Part shown: one piece after another, positions 34,777 through 44,046 of the stretch
Position numbering within the stretch: the first letter of the stretch is position 1
Layout: every line of letters begins with the position of its first letter
Assembly (NCBI GenBank): GCA_943788055.1
Contig: CALSOU010000007.1
Span: forward strand, 37,322-101,321
Reading direction: 5' to 3'
Length of the DNA stretch: 64,000 bases
Source of the DNA: an uncultured Saprospiraceae bacterium
GTDB lineage: Bacteria > Bacteroidota > Bacteroidia > Chitinophagales > Saprospiraceae
Notes under the pieces: model-generated
What the model was told of the DNA's origin: nothing
Database searches by the model: none
What the model saw: only the letters and a program-made list of their open reading frames with translations
Program-made: the position numbers and the translations under genes

Positions 34777-37700
34777 TTATTGAACTGTAGTAAACATCTG
34801 TAGTTGCTCGTTATTATTGGCAATAATATACGATGATTTACCATTTCCTTGCTGAATTTCAACGACCTTTCGAGCATCAAGCTTAGCCATCAGTCCAGAC
34901 TCGGAATATGATTGCGGAACCAGCTTTCTAGAACCATCATTTATAAGGACTAACCCAATACCTGCATCTGCCCTTGGAGTTTCAACTTCAGCCATGTGCC
35001 AATTCCCAACAAGTACAAAATCTAGATCCTCATCTCCATCAACATCTTTAACAACTACATCCTGAATTGGAAACAATTGCGCTTCCACACTTAATTTTTC
35101 GAATTCAAAAGTGTTGTCTTGCTGTCCCCACAAGACTCCCGAACTAAAACAATTCGCCTTATAGTGAAGTGCGTTGGTCAGTGACTCCCCATAAACCTTG
35201 TATAAGTCAGAGCTGCCAAACTCATCATAAGTTGGAAACTTCTTTTTTAATGAGGGAATCTGCTCTGATGAACACTGCAATCCTCTAACTGGATAGAGCG
35301 TACCATCATTGTTATAACCTAAAACTATATCATATTTACCGTCCTTATCTAAATCATCACTATACACCTCAAACGGAGCTTCATCCGAAGCTCTGTATTT
35401 ATAATTTTCTCCTAAATTACCTGCAAAAATATCTAATTTGCCGTCGTTGTCGAAATCTGCAACCTTCAGAACATTCCACCAACCGATCTTGGGTTTCTTC
35501 AGCAGATATTCAAGTCTAAAAGTACCGCTATCGTTTCTTAATACCATTAAATCTGTCCATTCTCCGGCAAGTATGATATCCATATCAGAATCTCCGTCTA
35601 TGTCAATCCATTCTGAAGCATTAATAAGTCCAATATTATTCAAGTCGTCAGCGTTCTCGAGCGAGAGCTTCTTATAAACACCGTTATCGTTCTCTAGAAT
35701 ATAAGATGTTGCTGGTTTCGGATACTCCCCGGGCAAAAGTCGGCAACCAACAAACAAGTCTAGATCTCCATCGTTATCCATGTCGCCAGAAGATACTGTT
35801 CCTGTTACAAAACTAAGATTTGGAAGAGCTTGACTACTCTTGAACATGCCGTTACCGTCATTGATATAGAGTCGATCTAATAACTTGCTTTTATCATTAA
35901 TAAATTCGCTACTTCCACTGCCTACATAGATATCAACGTAACCATCTCCGTTGTAGTCAAAAAAATGAGCAACGACATCTTCATATTTACTATCTGTAGA
36001 TATACTTGGTTGATTTGACTCAAAAAAAGTGCCGTCATCTTTCTGCAAAAAAATAGCACTTGCCTGGTTGGCAGCTCCTCCTATAAAAAAATCATCTAGT
36101 CCATCGCTGTTTACATCAGCTTTCGCTAATGCTGGACCAAGCTGCGACAACTTGTGTGGTAAAAGAACTTGGTCATCATAGTCATTGTAGCTTGTTTCCT
36201 TATGGGTAAAACTAATAGCCTCTTTATCCTCTTCCAGCCATTGCTTGACGGGACTTTGTTGCCATTTTGCCGAAGGATCATACGTTACTGAGTGTCGCTT
36301 ACCCAATCGAGGATTCTTGATATACTGAATTGTACGATCTGACCATACTACTTTAATCTCTTCAGGTGATTCCTTCTCGGAAAAACCGAATACCAGAACT
36401 GGATCAACAGAAGACTGAAATCCTCTAACATTATGAAATTCTTTGAATTGAGTCCTTTTATTAGACGTCACGTAAACCTTGCTATTTAGACCTTGGACAT
36501 TACCTTTCGGACCTCGTAATTGAAGGCTTACGAAACGTTCTGAATTAGAATTATTTCGATAAAGACTTGCGAGATCGTTATTGTTATTTACTACAACATC
36601 TAAATCTCCATCGTTATCAAGATCTCCACTTGCCATACCATGAGAAAATCCCTTGAAATCAAATCCCCACTCTTTGGAGACCTTTTTGAATTTATAATCA
36701 CCTAGATACTCATACGCGTAGTTCTCAAGCCTAGTGGTTGTAAGAAGATTTGATACAACATCAAAAGTTAATTGGTTATTGGATTCAGCTGCCAACTTAT
36801 TTGATTTCTTATTAAAATCTTTATCCTGAGTATCTTTCAACCATCCATTAGCAATAATAAGGTCATCATCTCCATCTAAGTCATAGTCTCCGAAAAGGCA
36901 ACTCCAGCTCCAATCACTTTTATCAATTCCAGCATAAGGAGCAACATCTGAAAAATGACCGTTTCCACTGTTGACGAAAAATGAATTCCTCATGTATTGA
37001 AAGTGCATACCATTCTCAGACAAAATATTGAAACGCTCCATGTCCATAGGAGCCATATTCGTCTTTTGACGTTTATTATCTTCAGCTAGCATTTCATCGA
37101 CAAAAATGTCAAGGCTTTGATCTTGATTAATATCCACCATATCTATGCCCATTGCAAAATATGAGCAATGCGGAAAATATGCTTCTAATGCCTCTTTGAA
37201 AGTCCCATTTTTCTGATTGATATAATAATGATCTCTTGGCGCAAAATCACTCGTTACATACAAATCCGTCCATCCATCATTATTGAAATCTGCAGACAAA
37301 ATTCCAAGACCATAAGTATAGCTCTCGAGACCAGCTTCATATGTAACATCAGTGAAATGATCATTCCCATCATTTCGATAAAGATGACTGCTGGATTCTT
37401 CTGGTGGATTCTTTGTCTTTGCGAGCAGATCAAGCATCCTTTCATTGAAAATCTGCGGATGATTTGATACAAAAAGATCTAAATCACCGTCACCATCGTA
37501 GTCAAATGATGTCGACTGAATCGAACAGTTTGGATCAGCTAAACCAAATCGATCTGCCGATTCGATAAAAGAGTTGTCTTTCTGGTTTATGAAAAGTAAG
37601 TTCTTTCTATCAGACTGATTCTTCGACCAACCTGCACGACAAACATAAATATCCATCCAACCATCTTGATTGATGTCTAGGAAATTAACGCCTGTTTTAA

Positions 37701-38034
37701 CACCAATATGGTTGTCAATTCCTGCCTTTGAAGAAATATCCTCAAACTCGAAATCCCCCTTGTTCAGAAATAATTTGTCATTTCCTTGAGTTGACGTCAG
37801 ATAAATATCACTTAATCCATCATTGTTAATATCTCCTATTCCTACACCTCCACCATTATATAGGTATTGGTGTCTGTAGAAGTTTATACTTTCAGTTTCT
37901 GTAATCTGATTCAAAAAATCCAATCCAGAATCATCAACCGAAATTTCACTAAATAGATTTGGATAGATAACCTGCTCTGGCTGACATGAAACCAACAAGG
38001 CTGTGATAGCAAATAAATATAGCGATCTTCTCAT
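34777..38034 (-). CDS. FG-GAP/VCBS repeat and ASPIC/UnbV-type lipoprotein (CRTAC1-like)
   Basis: I place the start at 38034 (MRRSLYLFAITALLVSCQ, a clear lipoprotein signal); the track ORF adds 34 codons. The 1,085-residue product contains many calcium-binding beta-propeller repeats of the form DxNxDGxxDIYV (for example DINQDGWMDIYVCRAG and DYDGDGDLDLFVSNH). It also carries a middle ASPIC/UnbV segment (RFVSLQLRGPKGNVQGLNSK). It is an outer-surface or periplasmic protein of unknown ligand. It lies upstream-adjacent to no SusCD genes but 21 bases downstream of the MbnP-type gene, forming an MbnH-MbnP-ASPIC operon. Confidence 0.88.
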   Translation of the reverse strand: MRRSLYLFAITALLVSCQPEQVIYPNLFSEISVDDSGLDFLNQITETESINFYRHQYLYNGGGVGIGDINNDGLSDIYLTSTQGNDKLFLNKGDFEFEDISSKAGIDNHIGVKTGVNFLDINQDGWMDIYVCRAGWSKNQSDRKNLLFINQKDNSFIESADRFGLADPNCSIQSTSFDYDGDGDLDLFVSNHPQIFNERMLDLLAKTKNPPEESSSHLYRNDGNDHFTDVTYEAGLESYTYGLGILSADFNNDGWTDLYVTSDFAPRDHYYINQKNGTFKEALEAYFPHCSYFAMGIDMVDINQDQSLDIFVDEMLAEDNKRQKTNMAPMDMERFNILSENGMHFQYMRNSFFVNSGNGHFSDVAPYAGIDKSDWSWSCLFGDYDLDGDDDLIIANGWLKDTQDKDFNKKSNKLAAESNNQLTFDVVSNLLTTTRLENYAYEYLGDYKFKKVSKEWGFDFKGFSHGMASGDLDNDGDLDVVVNNNNDLASLYRNNSNSERFVSLQLRGPKGNVQGLNSKVYVTSNKRTQFKEFHNVRGFQSSVDPVLVFGFSEKESPEEIKVVWSDRTIQYIKNPRLGKRHSVTYDPSAKWQQSPVKQWLEEDKEAISFTHKETSYNDYDDQVLLPHKLSQLGPALAKADVNSDGLDDFFIGGAANQASAIFLQKDDGTFFESNQPSISTDSKYEDVVAHFFDYNGDGYVDIYVGSGSSEFINDKSKLLDRLYINDGNGMFKSSQALPNLSFVTGTVSSGDMDNDGDLDLFVGCRLLPGEYPKPATSYILENDNGVYKKLSLENADDLNNIGLINASEWIDIDGDSDMDIILAGEWTDLMVLRNDSGTFRLEYLLKKPKIGWWNVLKVADFDNDGKLDIFAGNLGENYKYRASDEAPFEVYSDDLDKDGKYDIVLGYNNDGTLYPVRGLQCSSEQIPSLKKKFPTYDEFGSSDLYKVYGESLTNALHYKANCFSSGVLWGQQDNTFEFEKLSVEAQLFPIQDVVVKDVDGDEDLDFVLVGNWHMAEVETPRADAGIGLVLINDGSRKLVPQSYSESGLMAKLDARKVVEIQQGNGKSSYIIANNNEQLQMFTTVQ

Positions 38035-38157
38035 ACGCTTTGTCCGGATAGGATTTAGATTACAAAGGAAATAAAAAACAAATCTAAAAAAACTCAGAGA
38101 TCTTAGATCCATCCCTAGATTTCTATAATCAACCAAAACAACTCGTGTACTTAGTCT

Positions 38158-39138
38158 CTACTGAACTGAAATTGCTTTTGACGCTATGACTTGTTGCTTA
38201 CCATCTAAAATTTGTAAAAAGTAAACTTGAGATTGCCTAGTTAATTCGACTCTAAAGATATTATCTTCGATCGCTCTTGAAGCTACAATCTTGCCTGCTC
38301 CATCAAAAAGGTGGTAATTCAGTCCTGAGACTACATTCTCGGCTATTTCAACGGTGACGAAATTATCAATAACAGGATTTGGGTAAACTTCAATATTAAC
38401 ATCTATATCGATTTCTTTGCTAGAAACTACTGTATTGGCATCTGTAAATACATGCTCTCCAAAATTGGCCATCATCACTGCTGCTTCATTTAATGCCCCA
38501 TGTTGGATAAACCCCTTACTTGCGTCAATTCCGTCTAATGTTCTGATGTAATCCGCTTTTAAATCTACTGTAATTAAACCATCCGTCGCTTGCTCGTCAA
38601 CATCAACCTGAACCAATGTATAAATGTCATTTCCTACGGAATGCATCTGAAATGTTTCATTCATCCCTGCACCACATAGCCCTTCCATTGCTACAAATCG
38701 ATAACCACCTACCCAGCCCCAATGCATTGATGGGTTTTTTGGTGCCAACGGATGATCTTCTGGCCAAAGAGCTGGATCATCATGATTCACTTCTTCTTCT
38801 ACGCCAACATGGAATATGATTTTATCAACTTGTGTCATATCATATTCTCCAAGTTCGATCGTACTTTCCTCTTTATTTCCTGTGGTAACTAATGCCCATG
38901 TGTCTTTTATCTTGGTTTGTTTCCCATTGTCGTGAAATACGGATATCTGTGAAATATAGTATTGCAATCTACTAATTTCAAAAGGGTGCCCTTCGGTTGA
39001 GTTGACTTGTTGATCAAATGCAAAAGTCTCTGAACCCAACAAATGTTGGACGTTCAAATTCAAGTTTACTTGCGTGTTACCAACAAAAAAACTTGCAGAA
39101 AAAAGGATTACTAAAAATAGAGTACGATATAATTTCAT
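38158..39138 (-). CDS. MbnP-family protein with T9SS sorting domain
   Basis: The 326-residue protein has a signal peptide (ILFSASFFVGNTQ) and an MbnP domain: VNLNLNVQHLLGSETFAFDQ, HPFEISRLQYYISQISVF and the tryptophan-rich PSMHWGWVGGYRFVAMEG, the region modified to kynurenine in the characterised homologue. Unlike the first copy it is not a lipoprotein. It ends in a T9SS type A tail (EVYPNPVIDNFVTVEI ... QVYFLQILDGKQQ). It would be exposed on the surface or secreted, separated from a periplasmic MauG unless modification precedes export. It sits between the MbnH-like and ASPIC genes. Confidence 0.83.
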   Translation of the reverse strand: MKLYRTLFLVILFSASFFVGNTQVNLNLNVQHLLGSETFAFDQQVNSTEGHPFEISRLQYYISQISVFHDNGKQTKIKDTWALVTTGNKEESTIELGEYDMTQVDKIIFHVGVEEEVNHDDPALWPEDHPLAPKNPSMHWGWVGGYRFVAMEGLCGAGMNETFQMHSVGNDIYTLVQVDVDEQATDGLITVDLKADYIRTLDGIDASKGFIQHGALNEAAVMMANFGEHVFTDANTVVSSKEIDIDVNIEVYPNPVIDNFVTVEIAENVVSGLNYHLFDGAGKIVASRAIEDNIFRVELTRQSQVYFLQILDGKQQVIASKAISVQ

Positions 39139-39167
39139 TTCACTTTTGTTTTAAGTATTGCTATCTA

Positions 39168-40190
39168 CTATGGTTTAAACAGAGGATTATCCTTAAAGTT
39201 ACGATCTGTAAGACTATAAAGGAAATCTTCTAGTTGATTTAGTTCTTGAGGGCTCAGGCCCAAAGGACGTATGAGCTCACTTTTGTGCATATGTGAAAAC
39301 CCACCAGTATTGTAATGTTCTAGAACCTGGTCAAGGCTTTGTTGCGATCCATTATGCATGTATGGAGCAGTAAATTCAATGTTTCTCAATGTAGGAACCT
39401 TAAATCTCGCTATATCCGAAGGGTCATTTGTAACTCTGAATCGACCAGGATCATCGTAAACTTCATATAGTCCATTGTTCTCAAAAGCATATGTCGTAAA
39501 ATTAGGCCCACCGTGACATTCTGAACATGAAAGCGCATCGCTAAAGAACAAGTCCATACCAGCTCTAGCAGATTCACTCAATGCCTCTTCATCTCCTTGA
39601 ATAAATTGATCATAAGGGCTCTGAGCACTAATCAATGAGCGTTCAAACGTGGCAATCGACCGCGTTATCACATACGAATCAGGTTTTCTGTCGAACACAT
39701 CTTCTATCCAATCATTGTAGTAAGAGCTATTCCTTAGACGCTCAGCAATAAGGACTATATTAAAGTCAAACTCCGCATGTTCTTGAATTGGCACCAATAC
39801 CTGCATTTCTAGAGTAGGCAAGCCACCCTCTGTAAGATAATAAGGTTGGAATCCAACATTGGCAAGTGTAGGAGCATTTCTGGTTCCCAGCAAGCCATCA
39901 ACACCAGGAGTAACAGCGACATTATCACTAAAAGCTAATTCCTGTTTATGACAATCTGCACAAGATATACTGCTATCTCGTGAAAGGATCGGGTCATAGA
40001 ACAGTGCCTTACCAATCTCCCATCGCTCATAAGAATACGGATTATCCTCGGGAACATTCATTGCATCAAAATAGGTGGGAAAATCCATCAAATCAGGATA
40101 TGGTAAGCGGTCGATATTCTTGTCATCCCCGCAAGCAATCAAGCTTAACAAGATTAGGACAAACACAATACACCCCTCAGCTTTATACAT
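39168..40190 (-). CDS. Di-haem cytochrome-c peroxidase/MauG-family protein (MbnH-like), second copy
   Basis: A 340-residue lipoprotein (LILLSLIACGDDK) with haem motifs CADCHKQELAF and CSECHGGPNF and the signature VPTLRNIEFTAPYMHNGSQ. It is clearly related to the 20.7-kb protein but diverged. It lies 29 bases upstream of the MbnP/T9SS gene, so the same tryptophan-modifying role is likely. Having the peroxidase gene first is the reverse of the order in the first cassette, where it is last, which argues against recent tandem duplication. Confidence 0.86.
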   Translation of the reverse strand: MYKAEGCIVFVLILLSLIACGDDKNIDRLPYPDLMDFPTYFDAMNVPEDNPYSYERWEIGKALFYDPILSRDSSISCADCHKQELAFSDNVAVTPGVDGLLGTRNAPTLANVGFQPYYLTEGGLPTLEMQVLVPIQEHAEFDFNIVLIAERLRNSSYYNDWIEDVFDRKPDSYVITRSIATFERSLISAQSPYDQFIQGDEEALSESARAGMDLFFSDALSCSECHGGPNFTTYAFENNGLYEVYDDPGRFRVTNDPSDIARFKVPTLRNIEFTAPYMHNGSQQSLDQVLEHYNTGGFSHMHKSELIRPLGLSPQELNQLEDFLYSLTDRNFKDNPLFKP

Positions 40191-40357
40191 ACCTAAAAAT
40201 CTACTTCTAAAGTTAAATCAAATGCGACGTAATTCAATATAATATCTGTAAAAGAGCTCATTTCGGACAAATAATATCAAGGATGACAAATATTGAAACA
40301 GAAACTGTGCGATCAAAAAGTGACATCGTGTAAATCCGCACCTAAATTGAAGGTATA

Positions 40358-41473
40358 TTATTTGCTTTTGAGATCCTTCAAAGCCAAATCAAAATCTTGT
40401 GGTGTATTTACATTTCTCAACCAATCTAGTTTCGATGGAACAATTTTTTTGATATCACTATTAATTAAGACTTTACGTGGACAGGCATATCCTAGACTAA
40501 GAAATCGCAATAATCTTTGGTAGATGTAGGGTTCATAAATACTTAGTAGCGGTTCAGGAAAAGCTTCTTTTGAAGTTGAAAATGACGTCGCTAACTTTCC
40601 AATTGCACGCTCTTGCTTCAGTGTTTCAATGGCTTCTGAATCAATGAATGGCAAATCACAGGCGAGGACAAACCACGCTGCTGACGGATCCAAGAGAAAT
40701 GCTGAACATATTGCACCAAGTGGTCCAAGGCCGAAAAATCGATCCTCTATAATGGGAAAAGAACCAAACATTTCATGGTAGTTTTCCGCAACTGAAATAT
40801 GCGCTTGAACTCCATTTTCCTCGAGTAACTCTGCCACATATTGCACCTGAGGCTTACCATGATAACTGATCGTAGCTTTGTTGCGTTTCATTCTCACACT
40901 TTTTCCACCTGCAAGCACAAGTCCTTTTAAAATGGGAGCATTTTCAACAGCGCGATCAATAATTTGCTGGTATAATATATTGACTTCCGAAAGATCAACT
41001 ATAGCAAAATTCCTTGATGTAAAATCCCCCTCTATTTGGGACTTCATCTCCGAGGTTTCTGTTATTACTGCATGCAAATCACCGCTCTTCATTATGGTCT
41101 CCAAAATCGATGATTGACCTTGACCTAAATAAAGAATAACCTGCTCTCCCCCGCCCTCATTATTTTGTTTGAAGATCACTTGGCTTCTTACAGCAGCAAG
41201 GTGCTGATCAAAAACCGAATTTCCATCACGTTGACCAAACTGCGTAACATATTCTTCGTAAAAAGTCCTATTATTAGATGAGACGGACTTACTATCTGTG
41301 ATCAATAAACTACGTACTTGACATTTCGAAAACCCTACAAAGGATTCATACCATAATGAAACTTGCTCATCTGTCTGAAAGCCTTTCAATACATAAGTAG
41401 ATACACCGTCTTTTAGTGGTAGATGTCTTGCGATTTTTGGGTGCTTTAAATGTACATTCTGATCTTCTGCCAT
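40358..41473 (-). CDS. mobA: Molybdenum cofactor guanylyltransferase-like protein with N-terminal extension
   Basis: Residues about 183-371 form a MobA-type nucleotidyltransferase: LKGLVLAGGKSVRMKRNKA (GTP loop), FFGLGPLGAICSAF and FVLACDLPFIDSEAIETL (Asp for metal). The first 180 residues are an extra region with GEQVILYLGQGQSSILETIM and NFAIVDLSEVNILYQQIIDR, which I cannot assign. MobA converts molybdopterin to its guanine-dinucleotide form. The gene overlaps moeA by one base, so they form a translationally coupled pair; the nearby sulfite oxidase and the dead IorB-like gene are molybdoenzymes. Confidence 0.82.
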   Translation of the reverse strand: MAEDQNVHLKHPKIARHLPLKDGVSTYVLKGFQTDEQVSLWYESFVGFSKCQVRSLLITDSKSVSSNNRTFYEEYVTQFGQRDGNSVFDQHLAAVRSQVIFKQNNEGGGEQVILYLGQGQSSILETIMKSGDLHAVITETSEMKSQIEGDFTSRNFAIVDLSEVNILYQQIIDRAVENAPILKGLVLAGGKSVRMKRNKATISYHGKPQVQYVAELLEENGVQAHISVAENYHEMFGSFPIIEDRFFGLGPLGAICSAFLLDPSAAWFVLACDLPFIDSEAIETLKQERAIGKLATSFSTSKEAFPEPLLSIYEPYIYQRLLRFLSLGYACPRKVLINSDIKKIVPSKLDWLRNVNTPQDFDLALKDLKSK

Positions 41474-42687
41474 TACTTGATGCTTTGAATATCAATATTC
41501 TGAAATGGATAGAAATCGAAAAAATCTCCGGCTGAATAATCATCTCGACCAAAAGGCAACTCTATAAATCCATCTACTTGAGTTGGTGAGACCATATCTC
41601 CTGATCCGTTTCCCCGTTCAACACAAGCTAGTAATTGGCCATCTGCGGTTTGACGCAGAGTTGCTTGCGCAAAATTAGTCAACGGTGCTTTAAAATGCGT
41701 ATTTTCTTCCAGTTTGACACGCAATGATGAATCATGCTTGAGTCCTAGAGAAGCTCTATGCCAAGGCACAAAATACTTCAACAGGCAAACCAAGCCTGAT
41801 ACAGGATTACCCGGGAAGGCAAATGCTCTTTTGGTATCATTTGATCCAAAAAAGAACGGCTTACCCGGACGCTGTCGTACTTTGTGAAAAACCTTAGTTA
41901 GGCCGAGTTCTTCCAAAGCTTGTGGAATCAAATCGTATTTACCAGCAGAAACACCTCCCGATAAGATCAGTACGTCGTAGTCATTTAAGATCTGGCGTAG
42001 TTCAGTTTCAATTGAATACTTAGAATCCAGTACGTGAAAAATCGTCGCTTTGAGCCCAAGTAAACCCAGATGAGCTTTGATCATAGGTGCATTTGACATT
42101 CTGATCTGGTGTGGTTCAGGCTTAGTGTCGATTGGTACCAGTTCTTCTCCTGACGCAACGATTGCAATATTAGGATTCTTGAATACTTGCACTTGAGACT
42201 TCCCACAGGTCGCTAAGACATTAATGTCAATTGGTTTGATCATTTGTCCTTTTTCGATTAGAATCGAACCTTTCTTTTGATCTCTTCCCTGCACATGAAT
42301 ATTCTCACCTTCTTGTGGTTCAACTTCAACTTGAAATGAATCTTCAAGTCGATTTAGATCTTCATATCTTATAACTGTATCGGTCCCTATAGGTCGTGGT
42401 GCTCCGGTCATAACTTCAATACAGTTATTTGCATCTTTCAAAGTTTTTTGGGCTTGACCCGCAGCACCTTCACTTTCTATCTTGAAATATCTACAACCTT
42501 GCTCAAATGAATCATATGAGATCGCAATACCATCCATGCAAACGCGATCGAAAGGTGGAAAATCGCGATCAGCATAAATTGGCTCCGCAAGGATTCTCCC
42601 AAGTGCAGCTTCCAATGGAATTGCTTCCATTGAAAATACCAGTTTATGCTTTACAACTAAATCTAATGCCTCTTCTACAGAAATCAT
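41473..42687 (-). CDS. moeA: Molybdopterin molybdotransferase
   Basis: A complete 404-residue MoeA: MISVEEALDLVV start, DRDFPPFDRVCMDGIAI, EVMTGAPRPIGTDTVIRYED, DVLILSGGVSAGKYDLIPQAL (the nucleotide-binding SGGVSAG) and AFAFPGNPVSGLVCLLKYFV. MoeA inserts molybdate into adenylated molybdopterin in the cytoplasm. It is the first gene of the moeA-mobA unit. Other Moco biosynthesis genes (moaA, moaC, moaE) are not in the window. Confidence 0.96.
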   Translation of the reverse strand: MISVEEALDLVVKHKLVFSMEAIPLEAALGRILAEPIYADRDFPPFDRVCMDGIAISYDSFEQGCRYFKIESEGAAGQAQKTLKDANNCIEVMTGAPRPIGTDTVIRYEDLNRLEDSFQVEVEPQEGENIHVQGRDQKKGSILIEKGQMIKPIDINVLATCGKSQVQVFKNPNIAIVASGEELVPIDTKPEPHQIRMSNAPMIKAHLGLLGLKATIFHVLDSKYSIETELRQILNDYDVLILSGGVSAGKYDLIPQALEELGLTKVFHKVRQRPGKPFFFGSNDTKRAFAFPGNPVSGLVCLLKYFVPWHRASLGLKHDSSLRVKLEENTHFKAPLTNFAQATLRQTADGQLLACVERGNGSGDMVSPTQVDGFIELPFGRDDYSAGDFFDFYPFQNIDIQSIK

Positions 42688-42748
42688 ATACCAATTTTTG
42701 TTTCTTATTTTCTATTAGTGGAAAGATACATAGATTGACTAGAATTAA

Positions 42749-43513
42749 TCGAATTGGGTAAAAATAACTGCATTTGACTCATATAATCCTGATTTATTTG
42801 AACAATTCGTTGATGCGTTCACACCTATTCCAAATAGTAGCAATGGTACAGGACCAGATACGCAAATCTATTTTCACGGAGTTAAGCTATATCCCGCTCT
42901 TGGTTACCTACCTTAGCATCCAGCTTTAATGAAGGTTTTTAAAGTTTGCGAGGAGAAGCAGATACCAGTCACTTCACATTGTGGCGGCGTCAGGACGCAC
43001 CCCTCGAAAGACGTCATCAAGGTTGATTATCTCGACAGTAGTTTCAAATTAAAATCCAAAACGATTCACTTAAAGAACAGTCGCAAAAGCGGTAATGATT
43101 TTTCCAAGTACTTCATCAGACCCGAGCATTGGGAAAGAGTGCTGCAGAAATATCCTAATTTAAAAATAAATATCGCCCATCTAGGAGACAACAATGAATG
43201 GAGAAATTATCGAAAAGGGGACACGAACGGCACAGTGGAGCGAACTTTTCAACTGATCAAGAATCAGAAGCATGTTTTTGCCGATCTATCCTACTTCTTC
43301 TACACTAAAGCCAATGTTAAAGCAATCTATAGAGAATTAAAATCAGATCTCGAACTACAATCGAAAATCATGTATGGTTCAGACTTTTACATGTGTCAAA
43401 TCGAAAAAGGGGAAATGAATGAGTACTACGAGTATATTGTCGATACCTTCCAAAAGAAAATGAACTTGTACGATCAGGTTTTCATCAAAAATGCGATTGA
43501 TTTTTTGAGTTGA
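42749..43513 (+). pseudogene. Metal-dependent amidohydrolase, N-terminally truncated with internal stop
   Basis: One continuous frame reads VKITAFDSYNPDLFEQFVDA and FHGVKLYPALGYLP, then TAG, then HPALMKVFKVCEEKQIPVTS, HCGG, NIAHLGDNNEWR and KIMYGSDFYMC. These are TIM-barrel amidohydrolase pieces with metal-ligand His (HCGG, AHLG) and Asp (GSDF). The N-terminal strand with its HxH motif is missing and the stop is in frame, so the gene is dead. The track ORF (from 42929) is only its downstream half. Confidence 0.75.
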
Positions 43514-43529
43514 CGGGTATTTTTAAACA

Positions 43530-43562
43530 AAAAAAGCGTACCGAAATGAATCGATACGCTTT
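43530..43562 (-). terminator. Terminator of the tRNA-Ser/tRNA-Pro transcript
   Basis: On the minus strand the stem AAAGCGTA.CGA / TCGATACGCTTT closes a 6-base loop and runs into seven U residues, nine bases after the tRNA-Pro 3' end. Confidence 0.75.
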
Positions 43563-43570
43563 GTAGTATG

Positions 43571-43645
43571 TAGGGGTGAAAGGATTCGAACCTTCGACCC
43601 CTTGGTCCCAAACCAAGTGCGCTAACCGGACTGCGCTACACCCCT
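43571..43645 (-). tRNA. tRNA-Pro (TGG)
   Basis: A 75-base cloverleaf: acceptor AGGGGTG/CACCCCT, D arm GCGCAGTCCGGTTAGCGC, anticodon arm CTTGG-TTTGGGA-CCAAG (anticodon TGG) and T arm AAGGTTCGAATCCTT. CCA is not encoded. Confidence 0.95.
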
Positions 43646-43671
43646 ATACTTTTTTTATACTTTAAGGCTGG

Positions 43672-43758
43672 CGGTGAGAGGGGGATTCGAACCCCCGGTA
43701 CCGTTTCCAGTACGCCAGTTTAGCAAACTGGTGGTTTAAGCCACTCACCCACCTCACC
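43672..43758 (-). tRNA. tRNA-Ser (GCT)
   Basis: An 87-base type II tRNA: acceptor GGTGAGG/TCTCACC, anticodon arm CCAGT-TTGCTAA-ACTGG (anticodon GCT), a long variable arm (TACTGGAAACGGTA) and T arm GGGGGTTCGAATCCCCC. It is 26 bases upstream of tRNA-Pro in the same transcript. Confidence 0.95.
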
Positions 43759-44046
43759 GTAATTTCTCTTCCGTCAAAAGCACCTTCGTACTTTGCGGGG
43801 GCAAATATAAATTATTTTAATCTAAAGAAGAATATTTCGAGTCAAATAACACAAGCTTTATTACTTATTTTTTACGTCATAATCTAACAATTTGATTCTT
43901 AGATATTTACTATTTTTCGAAACTATAGTCATTGCGATGCTAAAGTCAAAATAAGTAATTTAACTCATGCATACACAACTTCCAAAGTGCTAGGAAAGTC
44001 ACACACCATTTGATCAATTGCCGAAAATAGAAGTAATAATATTCAC

